64,000 bases of DNA. Origin: Mytilus trossulus (lineage: Eukaryota > Mollusca > Bivalvia > Mytilida > Mytilidae). A program made the position numbers and the translations under genes. The stretch lies in assembly GCF_036588685.1 (NCBI RefSeq), contig NC_086376.1:17044411-17108410 (forward strand), given 5' to 3'. Shown here piece after piece: positions 23,876-34,511 of this stretch; position 1 is the stretch's first letter, and every line of letters starts with the position of its first letter. The notes beneath the pieces are model-generated. The model was not told the origin of the DNA. It did not search any database and saw nothing but the letters and a program-made list of their open reading frames with translations.

Positions 23876-24189
23876 GAAGTTTTGCGTATATTGTATGATG
23901 GTCCACATTGGCACGGTATTTATTTCTGTATTCTTTTATTTGTAAGGCCATTTTCCTGTATTTTTGTCGTCTATTAGTCTATATTCAGTAAGAAAATAAC
24001 AATCGAAACCAAGGAGTAAACAAAGACTAACAAAACCAAAGGACATTTACATCAACAGTTATAAATAATCAATGAGTAAAAACACGAACTCCACTAAAAA
24101 CTGGGAGTGAAATCAGGTTCTCCAGAAGGATAAGCATTTCCTGCACCGTATACGACACCTGTCGTGTTATCTCTTTGTTTAGTTCGGAA

Positions 24190-25620
24190 ATGACGGAAGG
24201 TTGTTATGACTGAGGAAGAATATTAGATATTATTTCTGACACACTTTTGTCATAATGGACAATCAGCTCATGATGGCGACCATAAAATTTCTTGAGTGAT
24301 GCCCTTAATTTGATTGATTCATAACGCTGTCTTAGCAATTTTTGACAAAGCAGTATTCCTCGTTCAACAAAATCAACGTATTTTGAGCGAACTCTAGAGT
24401 ATATTATCAATTGAGACACATAAACTCCATATGCTGGTGCCACTGAGATGTTGCTACGCAGAAATGGAAAGTTGACTATAGGAAAATTAAAATCATCGCG
24501 TTTGTCATTAATTTTGGTATTCAACCTACCATCAGTAGTCATTTCGAGAAAAAAAGGTCTAAATATGAAGTATATTTATCTGTGTCTGTAGTATCTTTAA
24601 TTTCAAGTTCACTTGGATATATTAAATGTAAGTGATCACTGAATGGAATCTATTATTATTTAGAGACACCACATCATCAATATACCAAAAGGTGAAATAA
24701 AAAGACTGGACTAATTTCTTTTCTCCTTTTTGTACAAGTCCTTGGATAAATTCTGTTTCATAGGAATATAAAAACAAATCTGCGAGTAGAGGAGCGCAAT
24801 TGGTACCAATTGGGATTCCAATAGTCAGTTGGAAGACCAAACCTCCAAATTCAAAAATTATGTTGTCAGTTAAAAAGTCCTCTTCGGTGTATTTATATTT
24901 TGCTTAACTCTGTATGATTTTTTTTTATAAAGTAAGCTGAATTCCAGCCCAAAACTAGAAATTTAAAACGTCTAGTGCCATTTTTGTTAAAGAAACATAA
25001 GCTGACGAGTTCTTTCAGTCGAGCTTTAAGTTTAGTATCTGGAATAGTGGTATAAAGAGTTGAAAAATCAAAGGTTTTAATGTTGGTACAATCTTTTAAT
25101 GATTGAGATTGTAGATTCACCAATATGACTCTTTTGAATTTTTCAGTATCCACATCTGATTAACACCACTTCTTTGATATGCCGTTTCGGAATATGTCCG
25201 AAGTCCTTCTTTTACTGCAGTGAGTGTGGCAGTAAGAACTTTAGAAAGGGGTTTATAGTGGAGCACTTGGAAGAACCTGCAACATGCCCTTCCTTATAAG
25301 GTTATTGTGAAGCTTAGGAATCTAATATAAGGATTGAAGATCCTGGTCTTCATCCTTTGGATTAACACCAAAGGAGATTAGAACCGATTTGTAGTTTTCC
25401 AGGATCTCCTGCTTCGTAAGCGTAGTGTATATGTAGGATTTCCAAGTGTGTTATTTATCCCGAGTTCCTTAAACGGATCTGAATAATCTATTGTTAGCAA
25501 TATCCATCACCACGCCAACTATTTTATACTTCTTAGATCGACTATCTGTAGTGTAGCATTCTTCATTAAACTAGAAAATAACAAACCGAGCTAGGAGTTC
25601 CACTCAGTATTTCCACCTAA
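24190..25620 (-). pseudogene. Decayed reverse transcriptase, probably Penelope-like
   Basis: Read on the minus strand, pieces line up in order: NPKDEDQDLQSLY and IPKLHNN near 25300-25370, FDFSTLYTTIP near 25070-25040, GIPIGTNCAPLLADLFLYSY near 24815-24760, WYIDDVVSLNN near 24685 (the YxDD catalytic motif is kept), then RLNTKINDKRDDFNFPIVNF and KKFYGRHHELI. The LY-IPKLHK and DFSTLYTTIP motifs resemble Penelope-like RTs, hence the assignment, but I cannot see a GIY-YIG nuclease and another RT class is possible. At least one frameshift (near 24895) and stops make it inactive. Confidence 0.7.
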
Positions 25621-25864
25621 ATCTGTATTTTTTTTTACAAATCGGTGTCATAAGACAGCGGTGAAATCCCTGAACATCTGTAAAACATTAATTTGAAATG
25701 AATCAAATCAATTTGATCACTCCAGAAGGAACATCGACAAAAAAAACTTAAAACTCAACTGAGCAAGAGGAACAGACAAGATATCTCCCCATTTTTCAAA
25801 CGCAGTACACACCATGAAATTTCACGTTATTAGTACAAAATGAATGCCCGACTTAGTCGATTCT

Positions 25865-26010
25865 GCAGAAAATACAGACACAGTACTAAACGACGACTGG
25901 AGAGATGCAATTGACCTTCACACCTGTATTCAAAAAGGGAGGAAAAATCTAATATGAAAACTATAGGCCAACCTCACATACCCTGTATCCTCAGAAAAAT
26001 CATTACTTAG
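25865..26010 (+). pseudogene. Non-LTR reverse transcriptase fragment
   Basis: The frame reads DDWRDAIDLHTCIQKGRKN and then, past a stop, YRP-like and YPVSSEKS. This matches the start of the LINE fingers domain (DWRxANVxPVFKKG...NYRPISLT). It is short, shifted and stopped, and is separate from the similar piece at 26380. Confidence 0.45.
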
Positions 26011-26379
26011 AATTATACAAAATTGTATCTATACTATTAAACGAATAGACCTCATTTTGTGTGTCGCTTCTCTTCCTCCCTATAGTATGCATAGCGAAAA
26101 TAATGGAATTTAATTGAGAAAATAATAGTAACGGACTTTGGAAACAAGGGAGCGGGGTTAAAATGTTTCCGAGTACCTATGAATTTTGATGCATTTTCTG
26201 AAATTCTCCAGACATGAAATCTTTTACTGAAATTCTCCAGACACAAAATCTTTCACAAAATTTCTTCCTACAACAGTTTACATACTTTCAACCAAGCTCT
26301 AAATGCCCGCGATTTCTCGGGTGTGTTCTAGTCACAACTAACATTCACCCAACAAAACAAATATTAGACTATATAAAAC

Positions 26380-26690
26380 CTAGATTACTTGAAAGGAAAA
26401 TATCATCCGACTGGAGGAATGCCAATGTTAGCCCAGTCTTCCAAGAAAGGAGAGAGATATAGAGCAGAGAACTACCGACCAATATCTCGGGCTTGTAGTA
26501 TATGCAGCGAACTCATAAAGCACATAATCACAAGCCATATCATGAACCATGCAGATCACTGACCAGCAAATTATCTACCCATTACAACACGGCTTTCGCT
26601 CTAAACGATCTTGTGAAACTCAACATGAGTGCAGGTAAACAGACAGACGATCTAATAATGGATTTCTCTATAAAAGCATTTGACCAGGTC
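26380..26690 (+). pseudogene. Non-LTR (Jockey/CR1-like) reverse transcriptase fragment cut by an insertion
   Basis: In order across frames it reads ISSDWRNANVSPVF, RAENYRPIS, ELIKHIITSHIMNHADH, QHGFRSKRSCET and DDLIMDFSIKAFDQV, the well-known sequence of LINE RT motifs up to the first catalytic Asp region. It stops being RT-like exactly at 26690, where the inverted-repeat element begins. I could not find the missing 3' part on the far side of either element. Confidence 0.7.
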
Positions 26691-27554
26691 CACTGGGGTA
26701 AAGCCGATGACCGTCACTGCATTCACGGTCATCCCAAGATGTCGGATGAAAAATTAGGTCAGTATTTGTATTGTCTGTTTAAGTGTTTCTAAAGCATTTT
26801 CTTTACAAAGCATACATTGGTACGATGTAAATGTATTAAAGAATCACACGGAAGTCACAAATCTCTACCGAGGAACGTGTTTGGATTTGAAAAAATCGCT
26901 AAGATGACCGTTAATCGTACGGAAAATATTTTCAAGATGACCGTAACATAAAACAAGGATGACCGTGATTGGTAAAAAGATGACCGTAATTTGTAAAGGA
27001 TGACCGTAATTTATAAAGGATGACCATCGATTCTAACAGATATCCGTATTTGTATTACCTTGTTTGTATCAATAATTAATTGTGTTGGTATGAAACGTAT
27101 TTATTAGACTGCATTATCCTATAGGTAGAAGAAAATAAGACTGCTTCAAATACATAGTTCACCAACTGTATTAAATCGTATCCGAATGAAAGAGGAATCT
27201 TGCTAGCTTTGAACATGAACTATCTTGTAGACAATGTGCTAACTATGTAATCATTTTAACCTGCCTGTAACTTATAACCCAAGGAAACAGGTGTATATAT
27301 GTTGCACCTGCTTTGCACGATAGTGTTGCATATATATTATTGGAGGGCACCTGTAAAAAATCTAAATTTGAAAGTGAAAACCAAATTATAAATTTAGAAG
27401 AACTAACTATATAGCATTCAAAAGATGTTCCTCCAATTTTAAAGTCAGTGGCGATTATGTCCAAGAAGGGTGTCCAACGGAATTTAAAATGAACTTTATT
27501 AGGTCGTTAGTTTTCTCGTTTGAATTTATTTTACATTGTTATATAGGGTGCCTT

Positions 27555-27700
27555 TTATACTGACTATGCGGTATGTACTTTGCTCATTGTTGAAGACCGT
27601 CCGGTGACCTATAGTTGTTGATTTTTGTGTCATTTTGGTCTCCAGTGGAGAATTGTCTTTTTGAGAGTTGTCTAATTGGCAATTATACCACATCTTTTTT
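27555..27700 (+). repeat. SINE-like dispersed repeat family C inside copy 1
   Basis: It reads tgctcattgttgaagaccgt, ggtgacctatagttgttg, ttttgtgtcattttggtct and agttgtctaattggcaatt, ending in a T-rich tail. The same sequence is at the mirror position in copy 2 (33565-33720), so it entered the ancestor of both copies. Confidence 0.6.
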
Positions 27701-27719
27701 TTTATATTTATGAACTATT

Positions 27720-27850
27720 GCCAAATATTGAAGCAAAACTAAAAGAGATAGGGCGATACGAAGACTTCATTTACGTATTGAAATCCTTATCTAATGGAAT
27801 TTTTACTGAACATATTGCTTTTAATTTGTTACGGAATGTTTAATCTCAGT
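27720..27850 (+). pseudogene. Short decayed coding fragment of unknown mobile element
   Basis: The frame reads ELLPNIEAKLKEIGRYEDF and then LKSLSNGIFTEHIAFNLL before a stop. It looks like protein-coding sequence because it stays open with amphipathic spacing, and I have an impression of similar sequences in other bivalve repeats. I cannot name the family. A mirrored copy lies near 33475-33545. Confidence 0.35.
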
Positions 27851-27959
27851 CAAACCAACTGAATGCCGAATAAATTTTGCAGTTCCATCGGATCCGGTGT
27901 TGTCAATGGACTGTTTGTATATTTCAAGGCAGATGTTAAGATTTTAATCTGATTCCGCT

Positions 27960-29045
27960 TGATAATCTTATGCTTAATCAATGGGTTTTTTCTTCAACTT
28001 TTCGTCGCATCGCTGTCAATTTGTATTATATTCTTCCCTACACAGTTTGGAGTTATACAAGGAGATAACATAAGTCCTAACTTGTTTAAAATGTTCATCA
28101 ATGACCTTCCCAACTATTTGGAAAAATCTCTAGACCATGTAAATATCAATAGGCATATTATCTCTAAATCCTTGAAAACTAGTACTGTATGCATGTTTTT
28201 GAACATGCTATTAAGCTCATTCCTCTATATGGAAGTGAAATTTGGAGCTCATTCAATCCCTTGATAGCAAAATTTAGATATGGAAACCAACTAATTTGCA
28301 TGGATAAAATGCATTCAAACTTAACTTGTGTTACGCTACACAGTAAATTTTGTAAATTCATTTTGGTCGGCACAAAAAAAAACACAAATTGTGCAGCCTT
28401 ATTTTAACTTGGTCGGTTTCCATTGTACTTTTAATTAGTGAGGTCTGTTTTGAATTATTGGCTTTGACTAAAAAATAAGAATAATTTCCTTTATTACAAG
28501 ATGCATAACAGCATTCAAATCTCTATATTCTCAGTATAAATCGTCATGGTATAGCTTTCTCCAACACATTTTAAAAGCTCGGTTTTGCAAATCTAAATGA
28601 TGGGGAAAATATTTCATATACTTCCATCAGGAAAATATTGAAAGAGACGTGCATACAAATTTTGTAAGGATCAACTGACCACGAAATCAGAAGGAGAGGC
28701 CCGCACTTATGTGACAATTAAGGATAATTATGTATTCGAAAAGTATCTATATAAATATCATAACAAAATTTTTGCGTAGGAGATCATTAACAAAATTGAG
28801 GGTGTCATCTCACCATTTACAGATTAAAATAGAACGATACCAGGGTACTCCTCCAAACCTTAGACCGTATGTCAGCAATGTAATTCTGGTAATATTGAAA
28901 ATGAAGTTAATTTTCTCTTTTATTGCACAAAATATAACGAAGACAGACACTATTTATCTCACATCTGAATCATGTTCCAATTTTATTAACTTAAATTCCC
29001 AAGAGAAGTTGCTACGGCTGCTGTCTTGTGATAACTCAACTGTAT
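27960..29045 (+). pseudogene. Decayed LINE ORF2 (RT end and C-terminal region) inside copy 1
   Basis: It reads FGVIQGDNISPNLFKMFIND (RT motif with QGD), then LIPLYGSEIWSSFNPLIAKF, DKMHSNLTCVTLHSKFCKFI, and further on RRRSLTKLRVSSHHLQIKIE with a decayed zinc-knuckle-like region. These are in the order expected of a non-LTR retrotransposon. Stops and frameshifts make it dead. It lies in the same relative place and orientation in copy 2. Confidence 0.65.
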
Positions 29046-29584
29046 GAAAAGAGTTGTGTATATTCCTGGTTAAACACTGCAAATAGCAGATTTATATTCC
29101 ATGTTTCGCAAAATTAGTTATTGTTGTTATTAAAAAAAAACATTTTGTAAGTTACAGGATTCAGTTTCTCTATTTATTTTTGTTCATCTGCTTCTGACAC
29201 GAGGATGATTGCTGTAATTGCCTATCGCAATCAACAGTATATCCTACAACACCGTCCCTTGAATTGGTGTCTCCTATACAGATGAACAAATTTATTGTCA
29301 TTTGTATATTATAATATCTGTCACGTTATATACTTTACAATGTCTTTTGCATATACTTTCATTATTGGTAATTGTATAAATGCCCGCTTTGGGACCCTGA
29401 TTGGAAAAATAAAATATTTGATTTGTAGTCAAATTTTAACGTTGTTATCAATAAATAATTTAATTTTGGATGTAGCGCGTCTTCTGATTGGCTGACGTTA
29501 TTTTGTTCTGAGCCCATAGACATAGCAAGTCATGTGACCGTGACGTCATCAACGTTTTTTCATGGTTTAAAATGGAATTTAAAA

Positions 29585-29755
29585 TTAAATCATCAGAAAT
29601 GACTGTAATATTTCTTCTGTCTATTCGAAATAACATAAAAAAAGTGATGCACACTGATAATTAACCCGCTACACGCGTTATTCAGTGTGCACCAAATTTT
29701 TTACCTTATTTCTTCATAGACAGAAAAAAATATTACAGTCATTCCTTAAATATTA
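29585..29755. repeat. Hairpin-forming element nested in copy 1
   Basis: Arms of about 70 bp are inverted repeats (aatgactgtaatatttcttc at one end, aatattacagtcatt at the other; tgatgcacactgataattaa facing ttattcagtgtgcacc). The loop is short. The mirror copy is at 31598-31768. Confidence 0.65.
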
Positions 29756-30226
29756 AATTATTTACGAGAAATATGCAATTTACTATCATTGTCATAAACT
29801 CTAAATACGGCAAATAGTTGAAAAGAAATTGATAAATTAAACATATTTATAACCGCTAAACGAACCCCTATTGAGACAAACTCGACAAACAGATATGAAT
29901 ACAAATATGAATATTTCTTAGAATTGACGGTCATCCTTTAAAAGTTACGGTCATCCTTAACAATTTACGGTCATCTTTTAACCAATTACGGTCAGCCTTA
30001 TTATGAATCGCTAATCCTTTTACGGTCATCTCGATTACGATTTACGGTCATCCTAGCGATTTTTTCAAATCCAAATTGCCGTTTTATACACGTTCCTCGG
30101 TAGAGATTTGTGACTTCCGTGTGAATCTTTTATAAATTTACATCGTATCAAAGTATGCTTTGTAAAGAAAATGATTTAGAAACACCTTAACAGACAATAA
30201 AAATACTGACCTAATTTTTCATCCGA

Positions 30227-30842
30227 TAGTCTATCAGCTGGTCGGGTAAAATTTCAGTTCTGTGTTACACTCCAGGGTACCGCTTTTTTTGTATCAATTT
30301 AAAAAGAGTACTGTCTAAAGAAAATTTAAAGAGGTGTTATACTTTTGAAAAAGTGTCCAAAAGGGGTTAAAAGGGTACTTATATGTAAGAGTATATCAAA
30401 AATTTTGTTTTACACATATTTACAGTAATATGTAAAAATTACCAAGTATTCAGTACTATTTTTCTTATAAGATGGAACAAATCATGTCTTACTAAAAAGC
30501 AGACTAATTTTTGTTTAATTTTTAAATCGTAGAGGACCAAGAAAAAAGGGGAGGGTAATTTCTAAAATCATGATTTGAATATAAAAAAAAGCATACGTAC
30601 TTATTTTCTTGATAAAATGGTATATTTTTTACATTGAAACATAGACATGATAGAGCATCAGGTAACTTAAGGCTGTTAAAAAATATTGAAATATGAAACA
30701 AAAACAAAGAATCAACGACAAACACAAATTTACGCAACCAGAATTGCACGATTCTGTCCGTCACATTCATAAAATAACTCAAAACTGTTAGGGTTCTAGA
30801 TCTCTATTTAATTTTTTTGAACAGAATCACTACATTTTAAGG
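30227..30842. other. Spacer between the two element copies, no gene seen
   Basis: Unique AT-rich DNA with short frames and no motif I recognise. It forms most of the ~850-bp loop between the two inverted copies; the rest is the tail of the split gene described next. Confidence 0.4.
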
Positions 30843-31083
30843 TCACTCTATAGAATCATCATCAGTTTGGTCACCTGCATCTACCAAATTATCATTATCA
30901 TCATCTTCGTCATCGTTTGCAATATATATCAACTTTTTGATAATCCTTCATAATACAAGCTTTCGAGCATTCACAGCCATCTGTTCAGGATAAACCTTGC
31001 AAACACATGAACATCTTTTGTTGGCGCAACCAGCTTATCAGAATTAATAAAGCATATAACGCTGGTGGATGGCCTAGCCAATT
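30843..31083 (-). pseudogene. C-terminal part of a split gene of an uncharacterised repeated family
   Basis: On the minus strand it starts INWLGHPPALYALLILIS directly at the insertion point of copy 2, passes through a Cys-rich stretch (CSCVC, then TDGCECSKACIM in another frame), and ends with an acidic tail (NDDEDDDNDNLVDAGDQTDD) and a TGA near 30843. It is the continuation of the piece at 34512-36250; the frame across the junction is restored if one copy of the CAATT duplication is ignored. Frameshifts within it show that it is inactive. Confidence 0.6.
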
Positions 31084-34000
31084 CACTGGGGTAAAGCTGA
31101 TGACCGTAACCCAAGATGTCGGATGAAAAATTAGGTCAGTTTTTTTATTGTCTGTTAAGGTGTTTCTACATCATTTTCTTTACAAAGCATACTTTGATAC
31201 GATGTAAATTTATAAAAGATTCACACGGAAGTCACAAATCTCTACCGAGGAACGTGTAAAAAACGGGAATTTGGATTTGAAAAATTCGCTAAGATGACCG
31301 TAAATCGTAATCAAGATGACCGTAACAGGATTAGCGATTCATAACAAGGCTGACCGTAATTGGTTAAAAGATGACCGTAAATTGTTAAGGATGACCGTAA
31401 CTTTTCAAGGATGACCGTCAATTCTAAGAAATATCCATATTTATATTCACAACTATTTGTCGAGTTTGTCTCAATAGGGGTTCGTTTAGCGGTTATAAAT
31501 ATGTTTTATCAATTTCTTTTCAACTATTTGCCGTATTTAGAGTTTATGACAATGATAGTAAATTGCATATTTCTCGTAAATAATTAAATATTTAAGGAAT
31601 GACTGTTATATTTTTTTTCTTTCTTTGAAGAAATAACATTAAAAAAATTGGTGCACACTGATTAACGCGCGAAGCGGGTTATTTAACAGTGTGCATCACA
31701 TTTTTTATGTTATTTCTTCAAAGACAGAAAAAAATATCACAGTCATTTCTTATAATTCAATTCTAAATTCCATTTTAAACCATAGAAAACCATGAAAAAA
31801 CGTTTGATGACGTCACGGTCACATGACTAAATTATGTCTATGGGCTCATAACAAAATAACGTCAGCCAATCAGAAGACGCGTTACATCCAAAATTAAATT
31901 ATTTATTGATAACAACGTTAAAATTTGACTACAAATCAAATATTTTATTTTTCCAATCAGGGTCCCAAAGCGGGCATTTATACAATTACCAATAATGAAA
32001 GTATATGCAACAAACATTGAAAATTATATAACGTGACAGATATTATAATAGACAAATGACAATGAATTTGTTCATCTGTATAGGAGACACCAAGAGACGG
32101 TGCTGTAGGATATACTGTTGATTGCGATAGGTAATAACAGCAATCCTCCTCGTGTCAGAAGCAGATGAACAAAAATAAATAGAGAAACTGAATCCTGTCA
32201 CTTAAAAAATATCTTTTTTAAATAACAACAATAACTAATTTGGCGAAACATGGAATATAAATCTGCTATTTGCAGTGTTTAACCAAGAATATACACAACT
32301 CTTTTCATACAGTTGAGTTCTCGCAAGACATCAGCCGTAGCAATTTCTCTTGAGAATTTAAGTCTATGAAATTGGAACATGATTCAGATGTGATATAAAT
32401 AGTGTCTGTCTTCGTTATATTTTGTGCAATAAAAGAGAATTAAATTGCTGACATACGGTCTAAGGTTTGGAGGAGTACCCTGGTATCGTTCTATTTTAAT
32501 CTGCAAATGGTGAGATGACACCCTCAATTTTGTTAATGATCTCCTACGCTAAAATTTTGTTATGATATTTATATAGATACTTTTCGAAACCATAATTATC
32601 CTTAACTGTCACATAAGTGCGGAGCTCTCCTTCTGAATTCTTGGTCAGTTGATCCTTCAAAAATTTGTATGCACGTCTCTTTCAATATTTTCCTGATGGT
32701 ATTATTTGAAATTTTTTCCCCATTATTTAGATTTGCAAACCCATGAAGTATTTAAAATGTGTTGGCTACAGCTATACCATGACGATTTATGCTGAGAATA
32801 TAGAGATTTGAATGCTGGTATGCATCTTGTAATAAAGGAAATTATTCTTATTTTTTAGTCAAAGCCAATAATTCAAAACAGACCTCACTAATTAAAAGTA
32901 CAGTGGAAACCGACCAAGTTAAAAATAAGGCTGCACAATTTGTGTTTTTATTTGTGCCGACCAGAATGAATTTACTATATTTACTGCATAGCTTTTCACA
33001 AGTTAAATTTGAATACATTTTATCCATGCAAATTAGTTGGTTTCCATATCTAAATTTTGCTATCAAGGGATTGAATGAGCTCCAAATTTCACTTCCATAT
33101 AGAGGAATAAGCTTAATAGCATGCTCAAAAACATGCATACAGTACTAGTTTTTAAGGATTTAGATAATACGCCTACTAATATTTACATGGTCTAGAGATT
33201 TTTCCAAATAGTTGGGAAGGTCATTGATGAAAATCTTAAACAGGTTAGGACTTATGTTATCTCCTTGTATAACTCCAAACTGTGTAGGGAAGAATATATT
33301 ACAAATTAACAGCGATGCGACGAAAAGTTGAAGAAAAAAAAACATTGATTAAGCATATTAAGATTATCCAGCGGAATCAGATTAAAATCTTAACATCTGC
33401 CTTGAAATATACAAACAACCATTGACAACACCGGATCCGATGGAACTGCAAAATTTATTCGGCATTCAGTTGGATTTCAATTCGGAAATGAAGTCTTCGT
33501 ATCGCCCTATCTCTTTTAGTTGTGCTTCAATATTTGGCAATAGTTCATAAATATAAAAAAGATGTGGTATAATTGCTAATTAGACAACTCTCCAAAAGAC
33601 AATTCTCCACTGGAGACCAAAATGACACAAAAATCAACAACTATAGGTCACCGGACGGTCTTCATCAATGAGCAAAGTACATACCGCATAGTCAGTATAA
33701 AAGACCCCCTAAATAACAATGTAAAAGAAATTCAAACGAGAAAACTAACGACCTAATAAAGTTCATTTTGGACATAATCGCCATTGACTTTAAAATTGGA
33801 GGAACATCTTTTGAATGCTATAGTTAGTTCTTCTAAATTTATGGTTTTCACTTGTATAATTTAGATTTTTTACAGGTGCCCTCCAACAATAGATATGCAA
33901 CACTATCGTGCAAAGCAGGTGCAACATATATACACCTGTTTCCTTAAGTTATAAGTTACAGGCAGGTTAAAATGTTTATATAGTAAGCACATTGTCTACA

Positions 34001-34511
34001 AGATAGCTCATGTTCAAAGCTAGCAAGATTCCTCTTTCATTCGGATACGATTTAATACAGTTGGTGAACTATGTATTTGAAGCAAGTCTTATTTTCTTCT
34101 ACCTATAGGATAATGCAGTCTTATAAATACGTTTTATACCAACACAATTAAATTATTATTCGATACAAAAAAGGTAATACAAACACGGACATCTGTTAGA
34201 ATCGATGGTCATCCTTTACAAATTACGGTCATCTTTTTACCAATCACGGTCATCTTGAAAATATTTTACTTACGATTTACGGTCATCTTAGCGATTTTTT
34301 CAAATCCAATTTCCTGTTTCATACACAATTCACGGTAGTAATATGTGATTTCCGTGTGATTCTTTTATACATTTACATCGTACCAATGTATGCTTTGTAA
34401 AGAAAATGCTTTAGAAACACTTAACAGACAATACAAATAATGACCTAATTTTTCATCCGACATCTTGGGATGACCGTGAATGCAGTTACGATCATCAGCT
34501 TTACCCCAGTG
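31084..34511 (-). mobile_element. Inverted-repeat element with GATGACCGT arrays, copy 2, complete with CAATT duplication
   Basis: Both ends are intact: CACTGGGGTAAAGC at 31084 and its reverse complement ending at 34511. The 5-bp sequence CAATT flanks it exactly (31079-31083 and 34512-34516). The left terminal repeat carries the motif at 31293, 31315, 31349, 31370, 31390 and 31410. The interior is that of copy 1 reversed: hairpin element 31598-31768, LINE tail about 32300-33345 on minus, family C fragment 33565-33720. It is 3428 bp with no visible transposase, so it is non-autonomous. Termini starting CAC with a 5-bp duplication are shared with Transib/RAG-like elements, but superfamily assignment is open. 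Confidence 0.85.
32300..33345 (-). pseudogene. Decayed LINE ORF2 inside copy 2
   Basis: It mirrors 27960-29045 with the same motifs: FGVIQGDNISPNLFKIFIND at about 33290-33230, YGSEIWSSFNPLIAKF near 33095, and DKMYSNLTCEKLCSKYSKFI after it. Differences from copy 1 are scattered substitutions and small indels. Confidence 0.65.

Larger units (their letters stand above)
26691..30226 (+). mobile_element. Inverted-repeat element with GATGACCGT arrays, copy 1
   Basis: The left end is sharp, CACTGGGGTAAAGC. The terminal repeat runs to about 27040 and holds GATGACCGT or GATGACCAT at 26903, 26936, 26958, 26979, 26999 and 27019, mostly 20-22 bp apart. The same array, inverted, lies at about 29930-30226. 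The right end loses similarity after tttttcatccga, so the last ~45 bp are missing or diverged. The interior is a patchwork: a family C fragment, a decayed LINE tail and a hairpin element. No transposase is visible. Copy 2 (31084-34511) is the same element in reverse, so the two form a giant palindrome with an ~850-bp spacer. Confidence 0.8.

Noticed and set aside
26691-34511. Single large transposon with 3.4-kb inverted termini (Polinton- or foldback-like)
   Set aside because: Copy 2 has its own complete ends and its own CAATT duplication, so it is an independent insertion. The interior has no capsid or polymerase genes.
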